A stretch of DNA of 62,428 bases from an uncultured Bacteroidales bacterium. GTDB taxonomy: Bacteria > Bacteroidota > Bacteroidia > Bacteroidales > Bacteroidaceae. Below, piece by piece: positions 7,795-16,090 of the stretch. Position 1 is the stretch's first letter; the number at the start of each line of letters is the position of its first letter. The notes below the pieces were generated by a model. It was not told the DNA's origin, ran no database searches, and saw only the letters and a program-made list of their open reading frames with translations. The stretch is taken from contig CACZAN010000034.1 of the NCBI GenBank assembly GCA_902779165.1, forward strand, positions 1 through 62,428, given 5' to 3'. Position numbers and translations under genes: made by a program.

Positions 7795-9045
7795 TTATTC
7801 TGGTTTCCTGAATAAATGTAAAGAAGTCGTTTGTTTGTTGCCGTCAGGGGTTGTTTCCTCATGTGTCCACACCATCGTGTTGCCGCTCCTGTCAAACGAA
7901 ACAACTTCGTCAAACTTCAAGGTCTGTTGCTGGAATTTTTCCAGGATGGTCCTCCTCGTCATTTCTTTATTGAAATCCAGGGTGTCTTTCAGACGTTCCA
8001 CCGTCGCCTGTGGGAAATTGCTCGTGTCAAAATCAAACGAAAGCATTTCTGCGTTACGGCTATCGCAGTCGTATGTCAGCGTGTCGCCATTCAGCGTCCA
8101 CAGCCCTTTCGTGCGAACGGCCGTTGGGATTAGCACGAGAACATCTTGCTGCTCCTCCTTGAGTTGAATCTGCCCCTGAATTTCCATGACCCAAGTCCTT
8201 TCGAAGGTACTGTCCTCATGAAACACGATGGTATCCTTATTCAACACCCATCTGCCAATAATCAAGTCGGCTATGTCCTGCTGCGATATATTCTCCGAAT
8301 TTTGCCTGATATACTTTTCTATATCCTCGTCGGTGATGTCCATCAGCAGTTTGTTCTCGCGGTTCAGCCCTTCCAACTTTGTAACAGCATTCTTATAGAC
8401 ATCTTTCCGGTCGAAATATCGCACGATATAGAGCGCTGTCGATTTTTGTGCGAAAACCTGCTTCATCACATGACGCAGGCCTTCGAGGTTCAGAACGCCG
8501 CCGTTAAAGAAGGCAGTGGGGGGCAACTCGTACAGGATGTCCTCGTACGCATCCTTGCTGAGCGGACGGCGGAACATGGGAGCATCAGCCATCACCTTCA
8601 TCAGCGAGCGGCGCACGTAGTAGCACGACTGCACATTGTCGTAGAACTGGTTGTTTCCCAGGTTCATGCGGGCATCGATACCGCTGTTGAAGGCGTTCTC
8701 CTTCGTGTCGGCCGTCCACGGCTTCACCAACGTAGGATCATCGTACAGGTACTCGAACGCCCTGTCCAGCGTGTCCTTCGACAGCGAGTCGATGAGCTCC
8801 TGATGGGAGGATACATACATGGTCACCTGGAACAGACTGTCCTCCAACTGTATCTCATCCTTCAGCCCCTGTGCGATCTCATTGATGTCGCACACCGCCA
8901 TGATGGCCGTCTCGCGCTGTGCCGAGCGCTGACGGCTGTAATCCACTCGGTTGTTCGCAAAGAGAGTCAGCCCTACGCCGATGGCAGTGCCCAAGATGCT
9001 GAGTGATAATTGTTTTAACGCAGGGTATTTGGCTTGATTTTCCAT
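7795..9045 (-). CDS. membrane-anchored protein with C-terminal lipocalin-like domain
   Basis: I use the ATG at 9045 (MENQAKYPALKQL); the longer frame would begin with a TTG at 9057. A single N-terminal membrane helix (LSLSILGTAIGVGLTLFA) is followed by a ~230-residue helical region and then a domain containing IIGRWVLNKDTIVF, FHEDSTFERTW and GLWTLNGDTLTYDCDS, which looks lipocalin-like (residues ~260-410). Function unknown. It lies 43 bp downstream of small membrane protein copy B and upstream of the calpain-like gene, so it probably acts with them in the envelope. Confidence 0.65.
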   Translation of the reverse strand: MENQAKYPALKQLSLSILGTAIGVGLTLFANNRVDYSRQRSAQRETAIMAVCDINEIAQGLKDEIQLEDSLFQVTMYVSSHQELIDSLSKDTLDRAFEYLYDDPTLVKPWTADTKENAFNSGIDARMNLGNNQFYDNVQSCYYVRRSLMKVMADAPMFRRPLSKDAYEDILYELPPTAFFNGGVLNLEGLRHVMKQVFAQKSTALYIVRYFDRKDVYKNAVTKLEGLNRENKLLMDITDEDIEKYIRQNSENISQQDIADLIIGRWVLNKDTIVFHEDSTFERTWVMEIQGQIQLKEEQQDVLVLIPTAVRTKGLWTLNGDTLTYDCDSRNAEMLSFDFDTSNFPQATVERLKDTLDFNKEMTRRTILEKFQQQTLKFDEVVSFDRSGNTMVWTHEETTPDGNKQTTSLHLFRKPE

Positions 9046-9088
9046 ATTAACTTGCAACTTGTCAACTATTAAATATGATGGATTAGTA

Positions 9089-9271
9089 CTACACGATTCC
9101 AGCTTCCCTCATCTTTTCGCGCAGTTCCATATTCTCGTTGATGAACTGCTCCAGATGGACATTGCAGTCGCAGATGCGCCACCGCTGATAAATGACGATG
9201 GCGACCAGCACGAGAATCACCAGAACAACGGAGACTCCCAAGGCTACTGCGATGATAAAAGCTGTTTCCAT
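9089..9271 (-). CDS. small single-span membrane protein, family copy B
   Basis: 60 residues, nearly identical to copy A through the membrane helix and YQRWRICDCNVHLE; the tail ends ENMELREKMREAGIV. The frame is open for 33 more codons upstream, but these lie within the promoter module, so 9271 is chosen. It heads the operon 9271-5467. The upstream ~100 bp are also nearly identical to copies A and C, showing that promoter and gene were duplicated as a block. Confidence 0.75.
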   Translation of the reverse strand: METAFIIAVALGVSVVLVILVLVAIVIYQRWRICDCNVHLEQFINENMELREKMREAGIV

Positions 9272-9297
9272 GTATTCCATATTATGTTTTGACGGTG

Positions 9298-9353
9298 CAA
9301 AAGTACAATCCGCCAGCGAGGCGGATGTCTCACTGGCGGAAAAATATGTCTCA
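9298..9353 (-). promoter_or_regulatory. island promoter-operator module, copy B
   Basis: Half-sites TGAGACA at 9347-9353 and 9326-9332 (21-bp period), 20 bp, -7 box TACTTTTG at 9298-9305, minus strand. Confidence 0.8.
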
Positions 9354-9474
9354 AAACTGGGAAATTTCAAAAATCGTCCATTCCATCGGGTGATTATTTC
9401 GATCTTCTTCCCATTGCAAATACTTCTTGCCTTTTTGTTATTGCACTTTCAAAAACTTGTTTATGTTATGATTG

Positions 9475-12030
9475 TTATTTGACGAGAACTTTCTTGCCGT
9501 TGCGAATGTAGATGCCCTTAGATAGTTTACGATCGGACGATTTGCTGTTTTCGATTTTGCGCCCGTCGAGGGTGTACCACGTGCCAGCCCATTTTTCACT
9601 TTTCACTTCTTCACTTTTCACTTCATTGATTCCAGTCAGATCATCGACGGTGAAGCGGTATGCCTTGTCACAGCAGTAGCTGATCAGCTCGTAGTCCACG
9701 ACCTCAGCGATGTAGGAGTCGAAGTAGTATTTACCCGGCTGGCCGACCTTAACAGGCATCTGGTACTTGAAGGTGTAGTTGCCGGTGCCGATGCTGTCGG
9801 GCAGGGCGGCGAGGTATTTCTTGAGGCTTTCGTTTTCTCTGAAGGACTTCACTCTTTCGTCGTTGAAGTAGTAGAGCACGCGCAGTCCGAGGTTATCGGA
9901 CGGAATCCAGTGCGGCATCCAGACGCCGATGCGGTCGGCCAGCTCTACGTTCCAGTACCACTGGTCGCCGTCGCGCGAGAGGTAGCTCTTGTTCTCCACA
10001 TAGGCATTGTAGTTGGTCAGCGTGTCGTTGTTGAGTTCGAGCGGCAACTCGCCAAAGTATCGGGTCTCGGTGTAGACATCGACGGCCACGGTGCCGCCGT
10101 ATTCGGGGACGAAGCTGAAGGTGACGTCGGCCTCGCCGTTGGCGGGGATGTAGGCTCCACATTCTATCTCACGGCCCTTAGCGAGGGTGGGGGCGGTGTA
10201 GAAATCCTCCGGTGCGATGTGACCGAGGTAGTGTGGGACGAGATAGAGGCTGCCGACGTAGTCCGAGGCATCGTTGTTGCGGACGTGGATGGTGAGGTCG
10301 CTGCGCTCATTCAGTCGGCCGGTGCCCTTGGTGATGCTGACACCTGTGAGTTGCATGTCATAGACCTTCTGGTTCGAGCGCATGAAGAAGCGGCCCTCGT
10401 TGTCGCGGCCCACGGTCAGGTTCTGCTCTGTCGGGGGAATCACCTGCCACTCCTCGCCCGGGTGGCGGAAGCGCAGCATGGGATAGAGGATGACGTACTG
10501 CCCGGGGTCGAACATCGTTGAATCGATTTCCACTTTATAGTAGTTGTAGTCCTTAACCAAATATGAATTAACGATGCTGTCGTTCGGGTCCACCATGAAC
10601 AAGGGATGGAGATTGCCTTCGGAGTCGATGGCACCTAAGGCATGGTCGGCCACCTCGTTGTAGGTCTCATAGAATGCATAGTAAAACACCGCGAGGTCGT
10701 TATAGAATGTTCGGATAGGTACGTACTGGTAGAAGCTGCTGCCGAAATCATGGTGTAGCGGAGGTTGCGGGTCCATCTTCGGGTCGGTGTAGATAATGGC
10801 ATTCTCTTCGATGCAATAGCCGATGCCGCTGCTGCCGCTGCCCGAGCTGGTATTGTTATAAGGATTGAGCACGGCGAGCGCAAAGTAACCATCGTCTTTA
10901 CCGCTCCAGCCCCAGTTGATGTGGAACAGTCCGTTGCCGTCGTAGCCGTCGCACACGAAGGCATGGCCACTGGAGCTGCTTTGGCCGCCATAGACAATCG
11001 GCCGCCCGGCGGCCAGTTCGCTGTAGATGATTTCCTCCCATTCGTCGATATCAGGGAAGACCGGGCGAAGGATGATTTGTGCGGCGTTATAGTCGAAGTA
11101 GTTGACGAGGGCCCTGCTAACGTCTATGTTGTATGCAGCAGAGCCGCCTACCTCAGCTGGTCCATACTCCATCTTTATGGACTGTCCGCAGTAGCGCATC
11201 AGCGTTGCCACAGCCTTATCCTGGGCTTCGGTGGTCTCCAGCCATATAAATTTCCCAGTTTCAGGGTCGTAGTAGCTATAGTCATCGGCCATGTTGTTCC
11301 AGTCGAACCATGTCGGGGGCAGGGCTCCGACGTGCCACGTCTTCGTGATTCCGTTGTAGCTATCTTCAATGTCATATTCCGGCACGCCATTTGGCACCGT
11401 ATTCGGCCACTGCCAGTAGTTCATCACCTGCGCCATGGCCGTGGCTACGCAGCCCACTAAGCACTGCTTGCCCTGGAAGGCTGGATTGGCACCTTGGTAG
11501 GTCGGCACTTGGTCCCAATAAGGTGCGTCCTGGTCCCAGTGAGTCTTGATGAGCGGCTCCACGGCCAAGCGCGCGGTACGGCGCGACTGACGGGCTGCGG
11601 TTGTGCCTTGGCCATACAACGTGACGGTCTGTTCGCCATCGCGGAAGTCCCTGCGGTGGCCGAGTGTGGCGATGGCCTCATCGTACTGCTTCAGCCATGA
11701 GCGCATGTTCTCCGGCATCTGTTCCCAGTCGATGCTGCCCGTGGTGCTGTAGCCCAGCACGGGCAGGGTGCGCTGGTCGGCCGAGGCGATGACGAAACCA
11801 CCGCCCTCCATGTTGAAGGCATAGATTTTCGTCGCCTCCGTCGCGGCTGGTGTGAGCGCCTTGCTGCCCCTGAGGGCGGGCGCCGCCATCCGTCGGGCGT
11901 TGGCCGACGAGCGGTTGCTGTTCATGTATTGCAGGGCGCGCTCCATCGCCTGCTGCTCGCTGATGGGTTGTGCATGGAGCGTTAAAATGCAGCAAAGGAC
12001 GGCTGCCAGCGTCATCATGATTTTTCGCAT
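9475..12030 (-). CDS. secreted C10 (streptopain/SpeB-like) cysteine peptidase with C-terminal sorting tail
   Basis: 851 residues: signal peptide (MRKIMMTLAAVLCCILTLHAQ), a Spi-like propeptide (~22-120), and a C10 catalytic domain with Cys194 in LVGCVATAMAQVMNYW, His356 in SSSGHAFVCDGYD and FHINWGWSG after it. About 400 further residues of beta-rich modules follow, then a tail ending GIYIRNGKKVLVK like type IX-secreted proteins. Streptopain itself is ~400 residues; the C-terminal half is extra. The linker before the tail (EVKSEEVKSEK) is encoded by a simple repeat (9596-9628). Second gene of the operon starting at 13852. C10 enzymes are broad-specificity endopeptidases of pathogens and rumen/oral Bacteroidetes. 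Confidence 0.9.
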   Translation of the reverse strand: MRKIMMTLAAVLCCILTLHAQPISEQQAMERALQYMNSNRSSANARRMAAPALRGSKALTPAATEATKIYAFNMEGGGFVIASADQRTLPVLGYSTTGSIDWEQMPENMRSWLKQYDEAIATLGHRRDFRDGEQTVTLYGQGTTAARQSRRTARLAVEPLIKTHWDQDAPYWDQVPTYQGANPAFQGKQCLVGCVATAMAQVMNYWQWPNTVPNGVPEYDIEDSYNGITKTWHVGALPPTWFDWNNMADDYSYYDPETGKFIWLETTEAQDKAVATLMRYCGQSIKMEYGPAEVGGSAAYNIDVSRALVNYFDYNAAQIILRPVFPDIDEWEEIIYSELAAGRPIVYGGQSSSSGHAFVCDGYDGNGLFHINWGWSGKDDGYFALAVLNPYNNTSSGSGSSGIGYCIEENAIIYTDPKMDPQPPLHHDFGSSFYQYVPIRTFYNDLAVFYYAFYETYNEVADHALGAIDSEGNLHPLFMVDPNDSIVNSYLVKDYNYYKVEIDSTMFDPGQYVILYPMLRFRHPGEEWQVIPPTEQNLTVGRDNEGRFFMRSNQKVYDMQLTGVSITKGTGRLNERSDLTIHVRNNDASDYVGSLYLVPHYLGHIAPEDFYTAPTLAKGREIECGAYIPANGEADVTFSFVPEYGGTVAVDVYTETRYFGELPLELNNDTLTNYNAYVENKSYLSRDGDQWYWNVELADRIGVWMPHWIPSDNLGLRVLYYFNDERVKSFRENESLKKYLAALPDSIGTGNYTFKYQMPVKVGQPGKYYFDSYIAEVVDYELISYCCDKAYRFTVDDLTGINEVKSEEVKSEKWAGTWYTLDGRKIENSKSSDRKLSKGIYIRNGKKVLVK
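9596..9628. repeat. simple repeat inside the C10 coding region
   Basis: Tandem copies of TTTTCACTTC/TTTTCACT encode the EVKSEEVKSEK linker between the last folded module and the sorting tail. The same kind of low-complexity filler is found between genes in this window. Confidence 0.7.
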
Positions 12031-12064
12031 TGTCTTACGATTATTTTTGTTTCTGACTTAATCA

Positions 12065-13852
12065 TTATTCAGCAAGTCCGCCGCCACCGCTGGTGGGATT
12101 GCCCCAGGGCAGGCCGGTGTTGGTGCGGAGCCAGTTGCCCCAGCCGGTGAGTTTGTGGAAGGTACTCTGTTCGTAGCCTTCGTTGATATTGCAGTTCCAG
12201 GCTATGGGATTTCCGAGAGCGTAGTGGGCCTGATGGTAGAGGCAGACGCTGAGGCTGTAGCGGTCGAGGCGCTGCACGCTCCAGCTGATGTCGGCGCGCT
12301 GGAGGATGGCTTTGTCGAATGCCTGGTCAAGGTCGGAGGAAATCGCTGCGAACTCGGCGTCGCCGGTCTCTTCGGCCAGTTTGTGGGCGTAGTCGGCCAG
12401 GTCGAAGAAAGGATAGAAGTAACCGAGATTGGGATTGTCGAATGGCTGGAAGAATCGATAGACCTTTGTGTTGGCGCGGTCGATGGCCTCCTTCTGCGTG
12501 GGATAGAGGGCGACGAGGCGGTCGGCAAGGCGCTTGCTGACATTGATGATACCGTCAAGGTCGGCGGTGCGCAGCAGCTTGAAGTCACCGTTGACAGCCT
12601 TTCCCTCATCATGGCTGTAACATTCCTGCCATGCTGGGGTGGCGTCACTGAGCATATAGGAGAAGGCATCCTCCACGTTGCCCTTCTCGATGAGACCTCT
12701 GATGAAGGCCGGCAGCACGCTGTAGTCGCTGTTGAGCAGGTGGGCTGAGCAGGCGATGTAGTCGGCCACGTCGCGCAGTTCGGTGAGCGACTCAATGTTG
12801 CCCATCAGGCAGTTGTGGAAGAAGAGGGTTTTGATGTGGCCCTTGCCGTCCTTGCCAGTGGAGCGGATGGCCTGGGAAAGTTCGTACATGTCAAGCTTCT
12901 CGTCCTCGTTCCACTCGTCGCCGATGACGCCGCGCGTGGCGGCCACGTCATATTTGCCGGGCACGTCGTACATGGGCTCGAAGCCGTTGCCGTGGCCCCA
13001 GATGGTGAAGATGTATTCCTTGGCAGGGCAAAACAGGGAGCTCAGTTGCATGACCGTGCTGATGGAGGCGGGGTCGCAGAGCTTCAGCCGCTTGGCCTGC
13101 TCAGCCAAGCCGCTGCTTGCAAAACCCTCCTCGCGCAGCTTGTTCAGGTCGGTCTTGCTGTTGAGTTCGAACCACACGATGTCGCCAGGGTCGGCATACT
13201 TGCCGCTAAAAGGCTTCCCCTCCTCAGGCAGATCCTTGCCGTACTTGTAGAAGCACACCACGCGGACGTTGCCGGCGTCGGTGAGGTAAGGCTTCAGCGC
13301 ATCCATGAATTGATCCTCGATGCAATAGTCCATCTTGCCGCCGGCGTTGCCATAGACGTACACCGTGTAGCGGGCCTCAGAGGGCACCGACAGCAGTTCG
13401 CGCTTGCTCCACTCGTCGAACTGTGCAACCTGGGCGGCGTCGGCCTTGTCGAAGGTCACTTCCTCGCCTGCACCGCCTATCGTCAAACGGTCGCCGACAA
13501 TCTGATAGGAATCGTCCCACGGGCCGTCGGCCATCGTGACGGTCATGTTGCCGCCCTCGGCGGTGTAGGTGAACGGCTGGTGCTGCAGGGCCATGGGCTG
13601 GTCGTTGCTGGTGAAGTACACGTCGCATACGCCCGTGCCATCGGCGTTGAATGTCCACACGTTCCACGCCTTGCCGTAGGTCCACATGGTGTGAGTCTTG
13701 CCCGTCAGGTCGCTGACCCAGATGCCCACCAGGGCCTTGCCGTCCGTCGGCTGCGGTGTCGGGTTGTCGTCGTTGTCACTGGTGCATGCCGTCAGCACCA
13801 TCATTGTCATCATCAGCGTTAAGGCCGCTGCCGCCATCAGAATCTTTTTCAT
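12065..13852 (-). CDS. lipocalin-like/C11 (clostripain-like) cysteine peptidase lipoprotein, intact copy
   Basis: 595 residues: signal peptide with lipobox LTACTSDND (Cys23), a lipocalin-like domain (~38-155, ALVGIWVSDL...FNADGTG), then a C11 peptidase domain with His287 in IWGHGNGF and Cys348 in FFHNCLMGNIE, ending in PWGNPTSGGGG. It is the reference for the two split copies at 3486-5148 and 25100-26837, which lack ~50 codons around residues 173-222. Clostripain-family enzymes cut after Arg/Lys and mature autocatalytically. It has its own -7 box (13960-13967) and is followed after 34 bp by the C10 gene, so the two secreted peptidases are co-transcribed. Confidence 0.88.
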   Translation of the reverse strand: MKKILMAAAALTLMMTMMVLTACTSDNDDNPTPQPTDGKALVGIWVSDLTGKTHTMWTYGKAWNVWTFNADGTGVCDVYFTSNDQPMALQHQPFTYTAEGGNMTVTMADGPWDDSYQIVGDRLTIGGAGEEVTFDKADAAQVAQFDEWSKRELLSVPSEARYTVYVYGNAGGKMDYCIEDQFMDALKPYLTDAGNVRVVCFYKYGKDLPEEGKPFSGKYADPGDIVWFELNSKTDLNKLREEGFASSGLAEQAKRLKLCDPASISTVMQLSSLFCPAKEYIFTIWGHGNGFEPMYDVPGKYDVAATRGVIGDEWNEDEKLDMYELSQAIRSTGKDGKGHIKTLFFHNCLMGNIESLTELRDVADYIACSAHLLNSDYSVLPAFIRGLIEKGNVEDAFSYMLSDATPAWQECYSHDEGKAVNGDFKLLRTADLDGIINVSKRLADRLVALYPTQKEAIDRANTKVYRFFQPFDNPNLGYFYPFFDLADYAHKLAEETGDAEFAAISSDLDQAFDKAILQRADISWSVQRLDRYSLSVCLYHQAHYALGNPIAWNCNINEGYEQSTFHKLTGWGNWLRTNTGLPWGNPTSGGGGLAE

Positions 13853-13959
13853 TTTGTTTATTGTTGTTTTTAAATTGTTGAGGCTGTAATTGTTATAGAA
13901 TTGGCATAATATTTATCTGTTTCATATTATTCTTTAGAGAATGCCACGTATTTCGCGTG

Positions 13960-13967
13960 CAAAGGTA
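13960..13967 (-). promoter_or_regulatory. -7 box of the C11-C10 operon
   Basis: TACCTTTG on the minus strand, ~108 bp upstream of the C11 start. The homologous position in the duplicated block is TCCCATTG (24194-24201), i.e. destroyed. Confidence 0.6.
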
Positions 13968-14089
13968 CGCATTCTTCTGCGAATTACGTTCATTGTGAGC
14001 TGTATTTTCTTTTTTTGTCGCTATCGTACATATTATTTATTATAAACGTATTAAAAAGTTACAAAATGCCAGCTTTGTTAAATCGTCGG

Positions 14090-14177
14090 CAAAGGTACGG
14101 CAAACTCAGAAGACAGGTGTCTCGCTCCTACAAATCTTTGTCTCAATTCTGCAAAACTTGCATTTTGGGCTGTCTCA
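14090..14177 (-). promoter_or_regulatory. orphan island promoter-operator module, copy E
   Basis: Half-sites at 14139-14145 (TGAGACA) and 14118-14124 (CGAGACA), 20 bp, -7 box TACCTTTG (14090-14097). A third TGAGACA lies 32 bp further upstream (14171-14177). In the homologous block at 24.3-24.6 kb this promoter drives the small membrane protein; here that gene is deleted (junction near 14065-14085), leaving a promoter with no gene directly behind it before the C11 operon. Confidence 0.75.
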
Positions 14178-14183
14178 TGGCGT

Positions 14184-14217
14184 AAAATAACAAAGCCCAG
14201 CGTGAAACAGCGGGCTT
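14184..14217 (-). terminator. terminator of the TPR-AraC regulator gene
   Basis: The stem AAGCCC-A-GC / GC-GGGCTT is followed on the minus strand by a T-rich stretch. It lies ~30 bp after the stop of 14245-15957; a copy is kept at 24604-24633 after the regulator relic. Confidence 0.6.
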
Positions 14218-14244
14218 CGTCTTATCGATGAAATGGGGGATTTT

Positions 14245-15957
14245 CTACTTTTTCGCCACCCTGCGGTAGTCAGAGGGTGACATGCCGTAGGTCTCGCTGA
14301 AAAGGCGATAGAAGGTGGGACGAGACAGGCCGCATAGTTCGGCGATGAGGGCTACGGAGTCCTTGGTGGTGGCCAATAGGTGGGCGGCATGGCGCAGACG
14401 ATAACTATTGATGAAGTCGGCAGGTGTCTGGTCGGCACACTCGCGCAGGGCATCGTAGACGTAGGTGCGGTTGGTGCCGAGGAGGTGGGCCAGTGTGTCC
14501 TGATTGATGTCGGGGTCGGTGAAGATGTCGGGCTGCTTCATCAGTTCGCACAGGCGGCGGTAGAGCTGCTGCCCCGAGGTGAGCTCGGCCTCGGGCGCGG
14601 CCTCCAACTGCTCGATAGCCTGCTGCTGCTCGTGTTCGCGCTGCTCAATCTCGGCCAACAAGCGGCGGTTCTTCTCCGTCAACACCTTATTATATTTATA
14701 AGAGCGCCAAAGCAGGTAGACAATGAGCAGGATGATGAGGAAAGCGGAAACGGAAATGATGCGAAAGATGGTGGTCTTGGCCTCCTCGTCCTTCAGCTGC
14801 AGTTCCTTTTCCTGCGTTCGCATCTGCTGGGCATACTTCAGCGTTTCCTGCTGGCGCTCGCGCTGCACCAGGCTGTCGGCCAGCGCAATGTGGCGCCCCA
14901 ACTGCAGGTATGCCTCATGGCTCCGGCCCGTCTTGTCCAAAGCTTCGGCATAAAGGGTGAGCCACGATGCATAATCAGTGGAAACGGTGTCCAGACGCTC
15001 CAGGTAGTAGGGTTCCAGAACAGCACAAATCTGGCTGATGCGCTCTTTGTTTCCGGAAGCGATATAATAGTTCAGGATGTCTGCCTGTTGGTCGGGTGAC
15101 TGGCTGGATTGGGTGGCCTCAAAGGCTTGTGCGCTGCGGATAGCGGCGGTCTTGTCGCCTGTCTGGTAGTAGCAGTAGGCCAGGAGGCTATAAGTGTATG
15201 CCCGCTGCTGGTCAATAAAACCTGCCGGTGCAGTCGTGTATTCCTTCTCAATACGATCCACCACCTGCACACGTTCCTGCGTGAGTTCCAACGCACGGGT
15301 CCAGTCCTCATGGTTGATGGCGAGGCGTGCCACTCGGCCCAGATAGTAGGAGAAGGTGGGCAGGGCCTGGATATTACTGCTGGCGCGGAACATCTCCAGG
15401 GAGCGGTCCAGATATTCGGTGCCGCTGCCGGCCTGTACCTTTTCCATCATATCACCGGCATCGAAGTAGAACATGGCCTCCTCGCCGGTCCAACCGTATT
15501 CGTGGGATATCCTCGCACCCTCGATGGCATAGCCGATGGCATCCTGCCAGGTCCGGGAGTCCGACTGGTCGGCTGATATCAACAAATGGTAGGTCTTGAC
15601 AAGTTGGAGGCTGTCAGGGGCGGGATTATCGTTATCCAGGATGGTCAGGCAGTACTCCCTGGCTTTGTCAAGGTCTTCCAAGGAGCCTTTCGCCAAGTGA
15701 ATCTGCGCCCGCATCCAGTTGGCATAGTTCACGTCGGCCACGCCCCACATCTGGGCGGTGTCCACCATGGCGAAAGCGCGGTCTGGCTCTTGTAAGATAT
15801 ACTTGCGGATGTTTTCCCACTGGTAGATACTGTCAACGTCGGAGCCACATCCCGAGGTTTCGCTACCCGTGCAACCCATCATCAGGGCCAGCACAGCACA
15901 CAATAGAATAAGGTGAACCTTCTGTCGCATATCCTTACTTGACTTTTTTCTGGTCAT
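14245..15957 (-). CDS. membrane-anchored TPR sensor with AraC-type DNA-binding domain, regulator 1
   Basis: 570 residues: N-terminal lipoprotein-like signal (LALMMGCTGSE), TPR-like helical repeats (~50-360), a coiled segment, a membrane helix (~398-417, RIISVSAFLIILLIVYLLW), a second coiled segment, and an AraC-family double HTH (~480-568, LCGLSRPTFYRLFSETYGMSPSDYRR). Known Bacteroidetes proteins of this plan sense an envelope signal and activate nearby genes. Its 3' end lies beside promoter module E, and its paralogue (27144-28874) lies beside module C. Own promoter: -7 box at 15986-15993. Likely local activator of the island operons (inference). Confidence 0.8.
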   Translation of the reverse strand: MTRKKSSKDMRQKVHLILLCAVLALMMGCTGSETSGCGSDVDSIYQWENIRKYILQEPDRAFAMVDTAQMWGVADVNYANWMRAQIHLAKGSLEDLDKAREYCLTILDNDNPAPDSLQLVKTYHLLISADQSDSRTWQDAIGYAIEGARISHEYGWTGEEAMFYFDAGDMMEKVQAGSGTEYLDRSLEMFRASSNIQALPTFSYYLGRVARLAINHEDWTRALELTQERVQVVDRIEKEYTTAPAGFIDQQRAYTYSLLAYCYYQTGDKTAAIRSAQAFEATQSSQSPDQQADILNYYIASGNKERISQICAVLEPYYLERLDTVSTDYASWLTLYAEALDKTGRSHEAYLQLGRHIALADSLVQRERQQETLKYAQQMRTQEKELQLKDEEAKTTIFRIISVSAFLIILLIVYLLWRSYKYNKVLTEKNRRLLAEIEQREHEQQQAIEQLEAAPEAELTSGQQLYRRLCELMKQPDIFTDPDINQDTLAHLLGTNRTYVYDALRECADQTPADFINSYRLRHAAHLLATTKDSVALIAELCGLSRPTFYRLFSETYGMSPSDYRRVAKK

Positions 15958-15985
15958 ATCGCTGTTGAAATCGTATTATCGGGCA

Positions 15986-16016
15986 CAAAGGTATGATTAA
16001 TGTGGCAAACCACAAA
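15986..16016 (-). promoter_or_regulatory. promoter of regulator 1
   Basis: -33 TTTG (16013-16016), 19 bp, -7 TACCTTTG (15986-15993) on the minus strand, ~30 bp upstream of the ATG at 15957. Confidence 0.65.
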
Positions 16017-16090
16017 AAAAATAGTGCAACAAGTGATCCTTTCCCCATCTTTATTGACTTATTTCTTAGCAGGACATTATATTATTAAGG

